Positions 6,002-14,505 of a DNA stretch of 21,454 nt are shown in pieces. Under the pieces are notes generated by a model. That model was given only the letters and a program-made list of their open reading frames with translations, searched no databases and was not told the DNA's origin. The stretch is from assembly GCA_001796415.1 (NCBI GenBank), contig MGML01000116.1, positions 1-21,454 of the forward strand, given 5' to 3'. Numbering within the stretch: the stretch's first letter is position 1; each line of letters begins with the position of its first letter. The DNA is from Chloroflexi bacterium RBG_13_46_14 (GTDB lineage Bacteria; Chloroflexota; Dehalococcoidia; Dehalococcoidales; UBA2162). The position numbers were made by a program, and so were the translations under genes.

Positions 6002-8299
6002 ATGACATACAGATTTGGCGGTATACCATCAAGGATAAATAAACCAAAACATCACCGCCCCTGGGTATGGCTGCAGCAAGCGTGGATGTCTGTCCTGTTG
6101 ACGTTTATCACGCTTGAGATAGCCATATTATCCATAGAACGGGCTAACTGGCTGGAGAGTCAGCCTTCACTGACTTTCGTTTTGATTCTGTCCGTACTCA
6201 CAGGAGTCATATTAGCAAAAAGACAATTCCGCCGGCTGGTCAACTGGCCCATATTTATTACCGGTGGCCTGCTGGTGACCGCGTGGCAGACACTCAGCGT
6301 CCTGCCTCCGTCACAACTGCCATGGCATGAGCGTCTCGGCACTGCCCTGGAATCATTCTGGGGAGTGATCAGCATGGCACGGACAGATGAAAGTTCGATA
6401 CATTTCGTCATATTCCTGGTCCTTTTTACCTGGTTCCTCGGTTATATATCCACATGGCTCGTCTTACGCCGGCAGAACGCCTGGGGTGTAGCTATTTCGG
6501 GAGTAATCGTCCTCCTTATCAATCTCAGCAACCTTCCATCGAACTACCACGGTTTTCTCATATTCTTCCTGATATCCGCCATGCTGCTCATCGGCCAGGT
6601 CAGGCTGGTGAAAAACATCTCTCTGGTCGAGACCAGCGGTATAATAACATCATACGGAATCATCCGGTTTTTTACGTCTTCATTACTCAGTATCAGTATC
6701 CTGGCTGGCATGATAACCTGGCTTACGCCGGATATCACACTCGGAAGGGTTGCAAATATCGATGCTGATGAAACTCCGATCCTGGATAATATCGAGGAAT
6801 ACCTGACCAATTTTCTGGCAAAAGTACCGCGAAAACAGCCGCTTATAGCTGCAGAGGATCAGGGTGAGTACTTATTTACCGGCAACTATGAACGTTTTGG
6901 CGATGATGTGCAATTTATAGTAACCTCTGACTCTCCCCGATACTGGCGAACATGGGTTTATGATGTCTATAAATCCTCAGGCTGGACAAACAGCGAAGTA
7001 ATTGAATACCCGCAAGGGCAAGAATTATTGATAAACGTGGATGAATTCCTGACCGGTCGGAAAGAGATAACATTCGACGTAGAAGTCCTCCTGAAAACTG
7101 ATATCCTGCTTACTACAGGCCAGTTCATCTCCTCTGGCATCCCGGTTACACTTTATAGTCTGGCACCGGCAGAATCCGGTTCTCCGGATGAACGGCCTAC
7201 CCCGGAGAATATAATTGCTGCCGTAGTGCCATATACTCTCGACGTTGGGCAAAAATACAGGGTTACTTCAAGTGTAATATCTGCAACCCCCCGGCAACTT
7301 ATGGAAGCCGGTACAGAATATCCGGAGGAAATCGTGCAATATTATCTTCAATTGCCTGACAGCTTGCCCGAGCAGGTCAGGATACTAAGCGCCAATGTAA
7401 CCGCGAACGCTACGACACCATATGAAAAAGCCCTTGCCATCAGCGATAATTTGGCGCAGTTTTCCTACAGCCTGAAAGCAGACACACCACCGGAAGGGGC
7501 AGATGCCGTGGAATTCTTCTGTTTCAGTGAAAAATCAGGAGCGTGTGGTGATTTCGCAACGGCAATGGTGGTACTGCTTCGCGCCGCCGGCGTGCCGTCG
7601 CGGTTCTGTACCGGATATCGATACGGTGAACTGGATTCCGATTCAGGTAAATATGTCGTCCTCGTTAGCAACCGTCATGCCTGGGCAGAAGTATATTTCC
7701 CGGGATATGGATGGGTGGAATTCGAATCGACCCCCGGAACCAGTTCTCCAAGAGGTATAGTAGGGGTGGAAGCGTTCACCGGAGGTGGAGGAACTGAAAT
7801 ATGGGACCCGTATATGTATATGGAGCAGTTCATGATACCCTCCAATGTATCTTCATCAAGTTATCAGCCATCAAGAGTATCACTTGATACAACTTCCATT
7901 GTATTGTTCTGGCCGTTCCTGTTCCTGGGAACAGGTATACCTGCAGCTGTGATCATGTACTTTGTGTTCTTCCGCAGGAGAAAAACGGGTGAGAAACGCC
8001 CGAGTGGCGCTGAATACGAATCAGAGGTATACGCCGGTATGTGCGAATTAGCTCAACAGGCAAACACAGGGCCTTTGCCTTCCCAGACGCCCCTCGAGTA
8101 TTGCACCCGGCTGATTTCGGAATTCCCCCTGGAGAAAGACTCTATACAATATATCCTTGATGCATTCCTTGCCAGACGTTATGGACCTGAAAGCAGTTCC
8201 GGTCAATCCGAGTCTATGTCCTGGCGATTGATGAAAGCAAGGCGTTCCGTGTTTGATGCTATCAGAGAGCGGGTAAAAGAAAGAGGGAAACGTTTTTAA
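6002..8299 (+). CDS. TgpA-like membrane transglutaminase protein
   Basis: The 765 residues follow the TgpA layout: several membrane helices in the first 250 residues, a large extracytoplasmic domain, a transglutaminase-like core, another helix near 637-660 and a cytoplasmic C-terminal (DUF4129-like) tail. The core has Cys515 in SGACGDFA and His559 in NRHAWAEVYF. The third catalytic position is Glu575 in VEFESTPG, where many members have Asp. The family is inferred to act as a cysteine protease or transglutaminase on the cell surface. It ends the moxR-DUF58 operon, a combination seen in many phyla, and converges on the 16S gene. No terminator is obvious between them. Confidence 0.9.
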   Translation: MTYRFGGIPSRINKPKHHRPWVWLQQAWMSVLLTFITLEIAILSIERANWLESQPSLTFVLILSVLTGVILAKRQFRRLVNWPIFITGGLLVTAWQTLSVLPPSQLPWHERLGTALESFWGVISMARTDESSIHFVIFLVLFTWFLGYISTWLVLRRQNAWGVAISGVIVLLINLSNLPSNYHGFLIFFLISAMLLIGQVRLVKNISLVETSGIITSYGIIRFFTSSLLSISILAGMITWLTPDITLGRVANIDADETPILDNIEEYLTNFLAKVPRKQPLIAAEDQGEYLFTGNYERFGDDVQFIVTSDSPRYWRTWVYDVYKSSGWTNSEVIEYPQGQELLINVDEFLTGRKEITFDVEVLLKTDILLTTGQFISSGIPVTLYSLAPAESGSPDERPTPENIIAAVVPYTLDVGQKYRVTSSVISATPRQLMEAGTEYPEEIVQYYLQLPDSLPEQVRILSANVTANATTPYEKALAISDNLAQFSYSLKADTPPEGADAVEFFCFSEKSGACGDFATAMVVLLRAAGVPSRFCTGYRYGELDSDSGKYVVLVSNRHAWAEVYFPGYGWVEFESTPGTSSPRGIVGVEAFTGGGGTEIWDPYMYMEQFMIPSNVSSSSYQPSRVSLDTTSIVLFWPFLFLGTGIPAAVIMYFVFFRRRKTGEKRPSGAEYESEVYAGMCELAQQANTGPLPSQTPLEYCTRLISEFPLEKDSIQYILDAFLARRYGPESSSGQSESMSWRLMKARRSVFDAIRERVKERGKRF

Positions 8300-8324
8300 G
8301 CGCCGGTAACTCTGGAAACAAAAA

Positions 8325-8352
8325 ACCTTAACGATTGGATAGTGAGAGGAGG
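8325..8352 (-). other. Trailer arm of the pre-16S processing stem
   Basis: The plus-strand bases here (ccttaacgattggatagtg and on to ggaggt) repeat, in inverted orientation around the 16S gene, the leader arm at 9951-9979. In the transcript the two arms pair over about 26 of 29 positions, enclosing the mature rRNA. This is the expected RNase III substrate. Two further small hairpins, ACCGGT/ACCGGT (8358-8377) and around 8383-8419, lie in the trailer. Confidence 0.85.
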
Positions 8353-8420
8353 TATAGCACCGGTTTCATAGGACCGGTGACCGACCTAGGAGTAAGGTTA
8401 CACACCTTTTACACTCCCTA

Positions 8421-9926
<1,506 letters not shown>

Positions 9927-9950
9927 TGACATTGAATTTGCTTGTTTTGA

Positions 9951-9979
9951 ACCTTCCTCTCACTATCCAATTGTTAAGG
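9951..9979 (-). promoter_or_regulatory. 16S leader: processing-stem arm with boxA-like antitermination site
   Basis: The leader RNA contains CCUUAACAAUUGGAUAGUGAG. It resembles the rrn boxA region of E. coli (CUUUAACAAUUUAUC), where Nus factors assemble; the closest match is at 9969-9979. The same segment pairs with the trailer at 8325-8352 to form the pre-16S processing stem. Confidence 0.7.
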
Positions 9980-10024
9980 TACAGAACGTACACAAAAATA
10001 AATGCGTATCGTGTACGCAAATTA

Positions 10025-10053
10025 AATATATCAATACCGGGTAATTTTGTCAA
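10025..10053 (-). promoter_or_regulatory. rrn promoter
   Basis: On the minus strand, a perfect -35 TTGACA (10048-10053) and TATATT -10 (10025-10030) are separated by exactly 17 bases. The expected start is near 10018, about 90 bases before the mature 16S. A TGCGTA/TACGCA hairpin (10003-10019) lies at the start of the transcript. Confidence 0.85.
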
Positions 10054-10068
10054 GCAGAATCACCCGGT
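10036..10068. repeat. Inverted repeat around the rrn -35 box
   Basis: ACCGGGT (10036-10042) and ACCCGGT (10062-10068) are exact seven-base inverted arms with 19 bases between them. The -35 box lies in the spacer and one arm lies inside the -10/-35 spacer. This could be an operator. On the plus strand it is followed by TTTTT and would resemble a terminator, but I see no plus-strand transcript that would need one. Confidence 0.45.
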
Positions 10069-10125
10069 TTTTCCAATATATTTTATTTGTGGTCGACCAG
10101 AAATGATAATTATTTTTAAACCACA

Positions 10126-10254
10126 TCTATCGGGATAAGCATTCCGACTGATATACCCGACGAAATAATGTACTTCATGTAATCGATCCTGCCAGTCGAT
10201 GTTGTCTACCTTAATATTAGTAAGCTCTGAGAGATGCATTCCGTTATCAGCACT
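10126..10254 (-). pseudogene. Tyrosine recombinase core fragment
   Basis: The minus strand from about 10254 reads SADNGMHLSELTNIKVD and then NIDWQDRLHEVHYFVGYIS, the first catalytic box region of tyrosine recombinases (family form G-M-R-L-S-E-L). The catalytic Arg of that box is His here, and stop codons close the frame just upstream (TAA at about 10255-10257). No N- or C-terminal parts are found nearby. It is a dead integrase fragment, separate from the one at 1593, lying between the rrn promoter and the tRNA cluster. Confidence 0.65.
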
Positions 10255-10462
10255 TTAACGAGTTAATAAATTTCTGAATCATAAATTGCTGAATCTCAGT
10301 CTCTTGACCATTTATGTTAATTCCGATTATAATTATAGAGCGTGTGAGATGTAGCTTGTGACACTCGATCGTTTTGCGTGGTAGCCCGTCTTTTCGGGAT
10401 AAAAAAACATATCGATCAGTTCTTTCGATTGCTTAACACTGCTTAACACATTGAGGCTAGTA
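10255..10462. other. Non-coding stretch between integrase fragment and tRNA cluster
   Basis: I see no gene here. The only marked structure is a short CCCG/CGGG hairpin near 10386-10400, followed by an A-run. A minus-strand open frame crosses the stretch, but it runs into the tRNA gene and has no ribosome site, so I regard it as chance. Confidence 0.4.
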
Positions 10463-10491
10463 TTGCTTTTTTCGAGCTTATCTTGTACACT
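10463..10491 (+). promoter_or_regulatory. Promoter of the tRNA-tuf cluster
   Basis: TTGCTT (10463-10468) and TACACT (10486-10491) are spaced by 17 bases, with TG directly before the -10. The predicted start is a few bases before the first tRNA. Confidence 0.55.
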
Positions 10492-10504
10492 AACGTATTG
10501 TGTT

Positions 10505-10577
10505 GCCCGAGTGGCGCAATGGCAGCGCAACCGACTTGTAATCGGTAGGTTAGCGGGTTCGACTCCCCTCTCGGGCT
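10505..10577 (+). tRNA. tRNA-Thr (anticodon TGT)
   Basis: The acceptor stem GCCCGAG/CTCGGGC, D-stem GCGC/GCGC, anticodon stem ACCGA/TCGGT and loop CTTGTAA give anticodon TGT. The T-arm GCGGG-TTCGACT-CCCCT has a C-C mismatch and a G-U pair, so it is weaker than usual. CCA is not encoded. This corresponds in position to thrU of E. coli. Confidence 0.88.
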
Positions 10578-10607
10578 AGTGTTTCAGGGGATTCCCGGGT
10601 GTTATCT

Positions 10608-10695
10608 GGAGAGGTGCCGGAGTGGTTAATCGGAACAGTCTGTAAAATTGTCGCCCTGACGGGCTTCGCAGGTTCGAATCCTGCCCTCTCCACCA
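10608..10695 (+). tRNA. tRNA-Tyr (anticodon GTA)
   Basis: This is a class II tRNA with acceptor stem GGAGAGG/CCTCTCC and anticodon loop CTGTAAA (anticodon GTA). It has a long variable arm (CGCCCTGACGGGCTTCG region), a canonical T-loop TTCGAAT and an encoded CCA. It corresponds to tyrU in the E. coli tufB operon. Confidence 0.95.
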
Positions 10696-10718
10696 CTGTA
10701 TTAAATAGCAGTCCGGGC

Positions 10719-10748
10719 TGGACATACGAATATAATAGTCTGTATAAT
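10719..10748 (+). promoter_or_regulatory. Promoter between tRNA-Tyr and tRNA-Thr
   Basis: TGGACA (10719-10724) and a perfect TATAAT (10743-10748) are 18 bases apart, with the start expected near 10755, just before tRNA-Thr(GGT). It probably adds transcription of tRNA-Thr and tuf. It occupies the place where E. coli has glyT. Confidence 0.6.
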
Positions 10749-10758
10749 ATAGCAAGTT

Positions 10759-10831
10759 GCCCACATAGCTCAGCCGGTAGAGCGCATTCTTGGTAAGAAT
10801 GAGGTCACCAGTTCGAATCTGGTTGTGGGCT
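10759..10831 (+). tRNA. tRNA-Thr (anticodon GGT)
   Basis: The acceptor stem GCCCACA/TGTGGGC, anticodon stem CATTC/GAATG with loop TTGGTAA (anticodon GGT) and T-arm ACCAG-TTCGAAT-CTGGT are all regular. CCA is not encoded. It lies 20 bases before tuf and corresponds to thrT. Confidence 0.95.
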
Positions 10832-10851
10832 TAGATTAAAGGGAGGACGAA

Positions 10852-12057
10852 ATGGCTAAACAGAAATACGAACGCATCAAACCGCACTGTAACGTGGGGA
10901 CCATCGGTCATGTTGACCATGGCAAGACTACTCTTACCGCGGCAATTACGCTGTGTCTGTCAAAGAGTAATCCCAACGTTGGTTACCGTTCGTTCGATAG
11001 TATTGATAACGCACCGGAAGAGAGAGAACGCGGCGTTACCATCGCTATCGCTCACGTCGAATATGAGACTGCGAAAAGGCACTATGCTCATATCGACTGT
11101 CCCGGTCACGCGGACTTTATTAAAAACATGATCACCGGCGCTGCTCAGATGGATGGTGCGATCCTGGTAGTGGCCGCCGATGACGGTGTCATGCCTCAGA
11201 CAAGAGAACACATTCTGCTGGCAAGGCAGGTGGAAGTACCCAGCATGGTTGTAGCTCTCAATAAGGTCGACGCGATGGAAGATGAAGAACTTCTGGAACT
11301 CGTTGAAATAGAAGTCAGAGAGCTTCTCAGCGAGTACAACTTCCCCGGCGATGAAATTCCGGTAGTTCGTGTAAGCGCTCTTAAAGCTCTCGAATGCGGC
11401 TGTGGCTCCAGAGATTGTCAGTGGTGTAGCGGCATCTGGAATCTTATGGACGCAGTTGACGAAAATATTCCTACACCTGTCAGATCGAAAGATCAGCCTT
11501 TCCTTATGCCGGTTGAAGACGTTTTCAGTATCAAGGGTAGAGGTACGGTACCAACAGGCAGGGTCGAAAGAGGAATCATAAGACCCGGTGACGAAATCGA
11601 GATTGTCGGTCTTCATCATGAAGCCAGGAAAGTGGTCGCAACAAGTCTTGAAATGTTCCACAAGATCCTTGATGATGCAGAACCCGGTGACGCCGTGGGA
11701 ATCCTTCTCAGGGGTGTCGACCGCGATGAAATAGAAAGGGGTCAGGTTCTTGCCGCTCCCGGTTCGATTAAACCGCATACTGAAGCCGAAGCCGAGATGT
11801 ACATTCTGAGTAAGGAAGAAGGCGGCAGGCACACTCCGTTTTTTAACGGGTACAAACCACAGTTCTACATCAGGACTACCGATGTTACCGGTGAAATCCT
11901 GCTGCCTGAAGGCGTTGAAATGGCCATGCCTGGTGACAGGATCAGTATGAAAATCAAGCTGATTTACCCGGTCGCTCTTGAAGTAGGTACCAGGTTCGCT
12001 ATCCGCGAAGGCGGCAGAACCGTTGGTGCGGGAACTGTCAGTAAGGTAATCGCATAA
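10852..12057 (+). CDS. tuf: Elongation factor Tu
   Basis: EF-Tu brings aminoacyl-tRNA to the ribosome as a GTP complex. The GTPase boxes are GHVDHGKT (residues 19-26), DCPGH and NKVD. The effector region ([11 protein letters not shown]) and the beta-barrel domains II and III follow. The length, 401 residues, is normal. GGGAGG precedes the ATG. An odd point is a short cysteine-rich loop late in domain [13 protein letters not shown], with Cys182, Cys184, Cys189 and Cys192, where most EF-Tu have an acidic EGDPEWE-type stretch. It could bind zinc or simply be typical of this lineage. The gene follows tRNA-Thr and leads the rpmG-secE-nusG string. Confidence 0.98.
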   Translation: MAKQKYERIKPHCNVGTIGHVDHGKTTLTAAITLCLSKSNPNVGYRSFDSIDNAPEERERGVTIAIAHVEYETAKRHYAHIDCPGHADFIKNMITGAAQMDGAILVVAADDGVMPQTREHILLARQVEVPSMVVALNKVDAMEDEELLELVEIEVRELLSEYNFPGDEIPVVRVSALKALECGCGSRDCQWCSGIWNLMDAVDENIPTPVRSKDQPFLMPVEDVFSIKGRGTVPTGRVERGIIRPGDEIEIVGLHHEARKVVATSLEMFHKILDDAEPGDAVGILLRGVDRDEIERGQVLAAPGSIKPHTEAEAEMYILSKEEGGRHTPFFNGYKPQFYIRTTDVTGEILLPEGVEMAMPGDRISMKIKLIYPVALEVGTRFAIREGGRTVGAGTVSKVIA

Positions 12058-12099
12058 TTCATCCATAATTACCAAATAGTTAGATACAGGGAGAAGACA

Positions 12100-12138
12100 A
12101 TGACTTGCTGAAATGGCCTATACCGGGTTGTTTCAGCA
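12100..12138 (+). other. Three-codon open frame overlapping a hairpin between tuf and rpmG
   Basis: GGGAGA (12089-12094) is followed at 12100 by ATG-ACT-TGC-TGA, a translatable Met-Thr-Cys mini frame. Its last bases form the left arm of a hairpin, TGCTGAAA (12106-12113) with TTTCAGCA (12131-12138). No U-run follows, so it is not an ordinary terminator. It may be a small leader controlling rpmG, or chance. Confidence 0.3.
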
Positions 12139-12153
12139 GTCCTTTGAGAAGAG

Positions 12154-12324
12154 ATGGCAAAGAAGAAAACAGAGGCCAGAATCATAATTAACCTTGCCTG
12201 CACTGAATGCAAGGAAAGAACTTACACATCCACAAAGAATCGAAGGAACGACACTCAGAGGATGGAATTAAACAAGTATTGCCCGCGGTGTCGTACTCAC
12301 CAGCTTCACAGGGAGGTAAGATAG
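12154..12324 (+). CDS. rpmG: Ribosomal protein L33 (bL33)
   Basis: This gene encodes 56 residues, MAKKKTEARIIINLACTEC... ending HREVR. It is a zinc-ribbon L33 of the large subunit, with both Cys pairs present (C16-x2-C19 and C43-x2-C46) and the typical ERTYTSTKNRRN segment between them. The ribosome site is a modest GAGAAGAG directly before the ATG. It sits between tuf and secE, as in many bacteria; the tRNA-Trp gene often found between rpmG and secE is absent. Confidence 0.95.
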   Translation: MAKKKTEARIIINLACTECKERTYTSTKNRRNDTQRMELNKYCPRCRTHQLHREVR

Positions 12325-12377
12325 ATTTTTCAGGATTCCTCCATAAAGACAATTTTTCTGGAAGATTATCCACTGTA

Positions 12378-12614
12378 ATGAAACAACGAAGCAACACCGT
12401 CGCTAAAAGGAAAAGTACCACCCCTAAAGCAAGAACGAATATTTTCAGCGATATCATTGCTGAGATGAAAAAAGTCACCTGGCTTTCCAGGCGTGAACTA
12501 ATATACCTGACAGGTCTGGTCCTGCTTGTGACTGTCGTTATGGCTCTGTTGCTGGGCGTAATTGACTTTGGATTCACCAAGCTTGTTAACGAAGTATTTA
12601 TCGGCGGTGGATAG
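12378..12614 (+). CDS. secE: Preprotein translocase subunit SecE
   Basis: SecE clamps the SecY channel in the inner membrane. From ATG 12378 the protein is 78 residues: a basic N-terminus (MKQRSNTVAKRKS), the conserved amphipathic IIAEMKKVTWLSRREL segment, and one membrane helix (LTGLVLLVTVVMALLLGVIDFGF). The frame stays open upstream to 12207, but that part overlaps rpmG in another frame and lacks family similarity, so I take the internal start. No strong Shine-Dalgarno sequence is seen. A weak GGAAG at 12360-12364 is a little far away. Confidence 0.9.
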   Translation: MKQRSNTVAKRKSTTPKARTNIFSDIIAEMKKVTWLSRRELIYLTGLVLLVTVVMALLLGVIDFGFTKLVNEVFIGGG

Positions 12615-12627
12615 TAATCATCGGTAT

Positions 12628-12666
12628 CCCGGTTTATCAAGCATCATCTTTTCAAATAATACCGGG
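12628..12666. repeat. Inverted repeat upstream of nusG
   Basis: CCCGGT (12628-12633) and ACCGGG (12661-12666) are exact six-base inverted arms in the secE-nusG gap, about 30 bases before the nusG start. The sequence is related to the repeat around the rrn promoter (10036-10068). It could be an mRNA hairpin or a binding site; no U-run follows. Confidence 0.3.
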
Positions 12667-12697
12667 TTAGCAATATATATCCTGAGTGAACACATAG

Positions 12698-13234
12698 ATG
12701 GTAAGTAAAGAAGAAAGTAAATGGTTTGTCATTCATACCTATTCCGGGCATGAAGACCGGGTGAAAAAGAACCTGGAGCAGCGTATCAAGCTCATCGACT
12801 CCGGAGAGGAAATCACCCGGGTCGTTGTCCCTACTGAGGAAGAGGTTGAAGTCCGGGCGGGACAGAAACGAACCGTGGCGAAAAAGATTCTCCCCGGTTA
12901 TGTTCTTATCCAGATGCAGATAAGCGACCAGAGTCTGAACACTGTGTTAAACACCCCCGGTGTGACCGGCTTTGTCGGCAGTGGTAATAAACCTATCCCC
13001 CTCAAAGAAGAAGAAATAAATCAGATTCTGAAACAGATGGATACCGAGACTCCGAAAGTAAAGGTCGGTTTCAAGCAAGGGCAGAGCGTCAGGGTAACCG
13101 ACGGTCCATTTACTGATTTTGTGGGAATAGTAGATGAAATAGCGGCAGATAAAGGAAAAGTAAAGGTGCTTCTTTCTCTATTTGGTCGCGAGACCCCTGT
13201 AGAACTTGACTTTTTACAGGTGGAAAAACTATAA
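12698..13234 (+). CDS. nusG: Transcription elongation/antitermination factor NusG
   Basis: The 178 residues begin with the NGN domain (KWFVIHTYSGHEDRVKKNL) and include the VVVPTEEEVEVRAGQKR and ILPGYVLIQM boxes. After a linker comes the KOW domain (VRVTDGPFTDFVGIVDEI, about residues 130-150). The protein contacts RNA polymerase and couples transcription with translation. The ribosome site is weak. Position between secE and rplK is the universal bacterial order. Confidence 0.97.
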   Translation: MVSKEESKWFVIHTYSGHEDRVKKNLEQRIKLIDSGEEITRVVVPTEEEVEVRAGQKRTVAKKILPGYVLIQMQISDQSLNTVLNTPGVTGFVGSGNKPIPLKEEEINQILKQMDTETPKVKVGFKQGQSVRVTDGPFTDFVGIVDEIAADKGKVKVLLSLFGRETPVELDFLQVEKL

Positions 13235-13270
13235 CGTTTATCAATATTTTGATATAGCCAGGAGAGAAAA

Positions 13271-13693
13271 GTGGCAAAAAAGGTTCAAGCAATTATTAAA
13301 CTGCAGATCCCGGCAGGGAAAGCCAATCCGGCACCTCCAGTAGGATCAGCCCTTGGTCAGCACGGTGTTAATATCATGCAATTCTGCAAGGAATATAATG
13401 AACGGACGTCATCACAAGCAGGTTCTATCATCCCGGCCGAGATTACGGTGTACGAAGACAGGACATTCACTTTCATCACCAAAATGCCGCCGGCGGCAGA
13501 CCTGATAAAAAAGGCCCTGAACCTGGATAAAGGTTCGAGTGATACAGGGCGGCTAAGAGCCGGTGTTTTAACACGTAAGCAACTTCGTGAGATAGCCGAG
13601 GTGAAAGCCAAGGATCTAAGTGCAACCAGTATCGAAGGTGCGGAGAAGATAATAGCCGGAACCGCCAGAAGTATGGGAATTGAGGTAGAATAA
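13271..13693 (+). CDS. rplK: Ribosomal protein L11 (uL11)
   Basis: This 140-residue protein has the N-terminal [19 protein letters not shown] box with its proline-rich segment, then [19 protein letters not shown] and a normal C-terminal rRNA-binding domain (ARSMGIEVE end). L11 forms the GTPase-associated region with 23S rRNA and L10/L12. The start codon is GTG, with AGGAGAG just upstream. It is followed after five bases by rplA. Confidence 0.97.
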   Translation: MAKKVQAIIKLQIPAGKANPAPPVGSALGQHGVNIMQFCKEYNERTSSQAGSIIPAEITVYEDRTFTFITKMPPAADLIKKALNLDKGSSDTGRLRAGVLTRKQLREIAEVKAKDLSATSIEGAEKIIAGTARSMGIEVE

Positions 13694-13698
13694 CAAAG

Positions 13699-14412
13699 AT
13701 GACAAGACGTGGCAAGAAATACCAGGAAGCTGTAAAACTCCTGGACAAGACAAAGCAGTATACTCCTGAAGAAGCGATAGCTCTGGCTAAGCAGATGTCC
13801 TATGCGGGATATGATGAGACTGTTGAACTCCATCTCAGAATGGGGCTTGATCCGCGAAATGCTACTCAGCAGGTACGCGGTGTAACCCTCCTGCCGCACG
13901 GACTGGGAAAAAAAGTGCGTGTCCTTGTTTTCGCTCAGGGTGAAGCGGCAAGGATTGCCGAGGAATCCGGAGCAGATTACGTAGGAAGCGACGATATTAT
14001 CAAGAAAATTGAAGAAGGCTGGGTAGAATTCGAAACAGCGATAGCCACCCAGGATATGATGGGTAAGGTAGGTAAACTTGGTAAAGTACTCGGAAGGAAA
14101 GGGCTAATGCCTAACCCGAAATCAGGAACCGTAGTACCGCCGAGTGATATTGGAAGAGCTGTATCTGATGCGCGAAAAGGCAGGATAGAATTCAAACTCG
14201 ACCGTACCGCAATTATCCACCTGACCCTTGGCAAGACAAGTTTCGATGAAAAAAAGCTGCTCGAAAACCTTACAACGATTATCGACTCGATAGTCAAAGC
14301 CAAACCGAGTGGAGCCAAAGGACAGTATATTAAAACAGCGACCATCTCGACGTCCAGTGGACCGGGTATCAAACTTGACCTGAGACCAACCCTTTCACTT
14401 TCGGCAAGTTAA
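13699..14412 (+). CDS. rplA: Ribosomal protein L1 (uL1)
   Basis: The 237 residues show L1 signatures: [50 protein letters not shown] and the C-terminal [17 protein letters not shown]1 forms the L1 stalk at the E-site. The gene starts right after rplK with no strong ribosome site, so translational coupling is likely. What follows is not rplJ but a thiolase gene, 93 bases away. Confidence 0.97.
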   Translation: MTRRGKKYQEAVKLLDKTKQYTPEEAIALAKQMSYAGYDETVELHLRMGLDPRNATQQVRGVTLLPHGLGKKVRVLVFAQGEAARIAEESGADYVGSDDIIKKIEEGWVEFETAIATQDMMGKVGKLGKVLGRKGLMPNPKSGTVVPPSDIGRAVSDARKGRIEFKLDRTAIIHLTLGKTSFDEKKLLENLTTIIDSIVKAKPSGAKGQYIKTATISTSSGPGIKLDLRPTLSLSAS

Positions 14413-14505
14413 GTACTACAGCTACTCCCATGTCGTGCAATCCGCGAAACAACCGGCGATATAAGCCGTTTGTAATTAAGACACATTATCATAGGAGAGA
14501 TTTTT

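Noticed and set aside
10036..10075. Plus-strand terminator (hairpin plus TTTTT)
   Set aside because: No plus-strand transcript is expected to arrive there; the arms are better explained as part of the rrn promoter region.
10333..10530. A 65-codon minus-strand open frame
   Set aside because: It begins inside tRNA-Thr(TGT), lacks a ribosome site and resembles no protein I know.
10960..12075. A 371-codon open frame antisense to tuf
   Set aside because: It is a mirror of the biased codon use of a highly expressed gene; no family resemblance and no ribosome site.
12207..12377. Upstream part of the secE open frame as a longer SecE
   Set aside because: It overlaps rpmG in another frame and has no SecE similarity; the family core begins after 12378.
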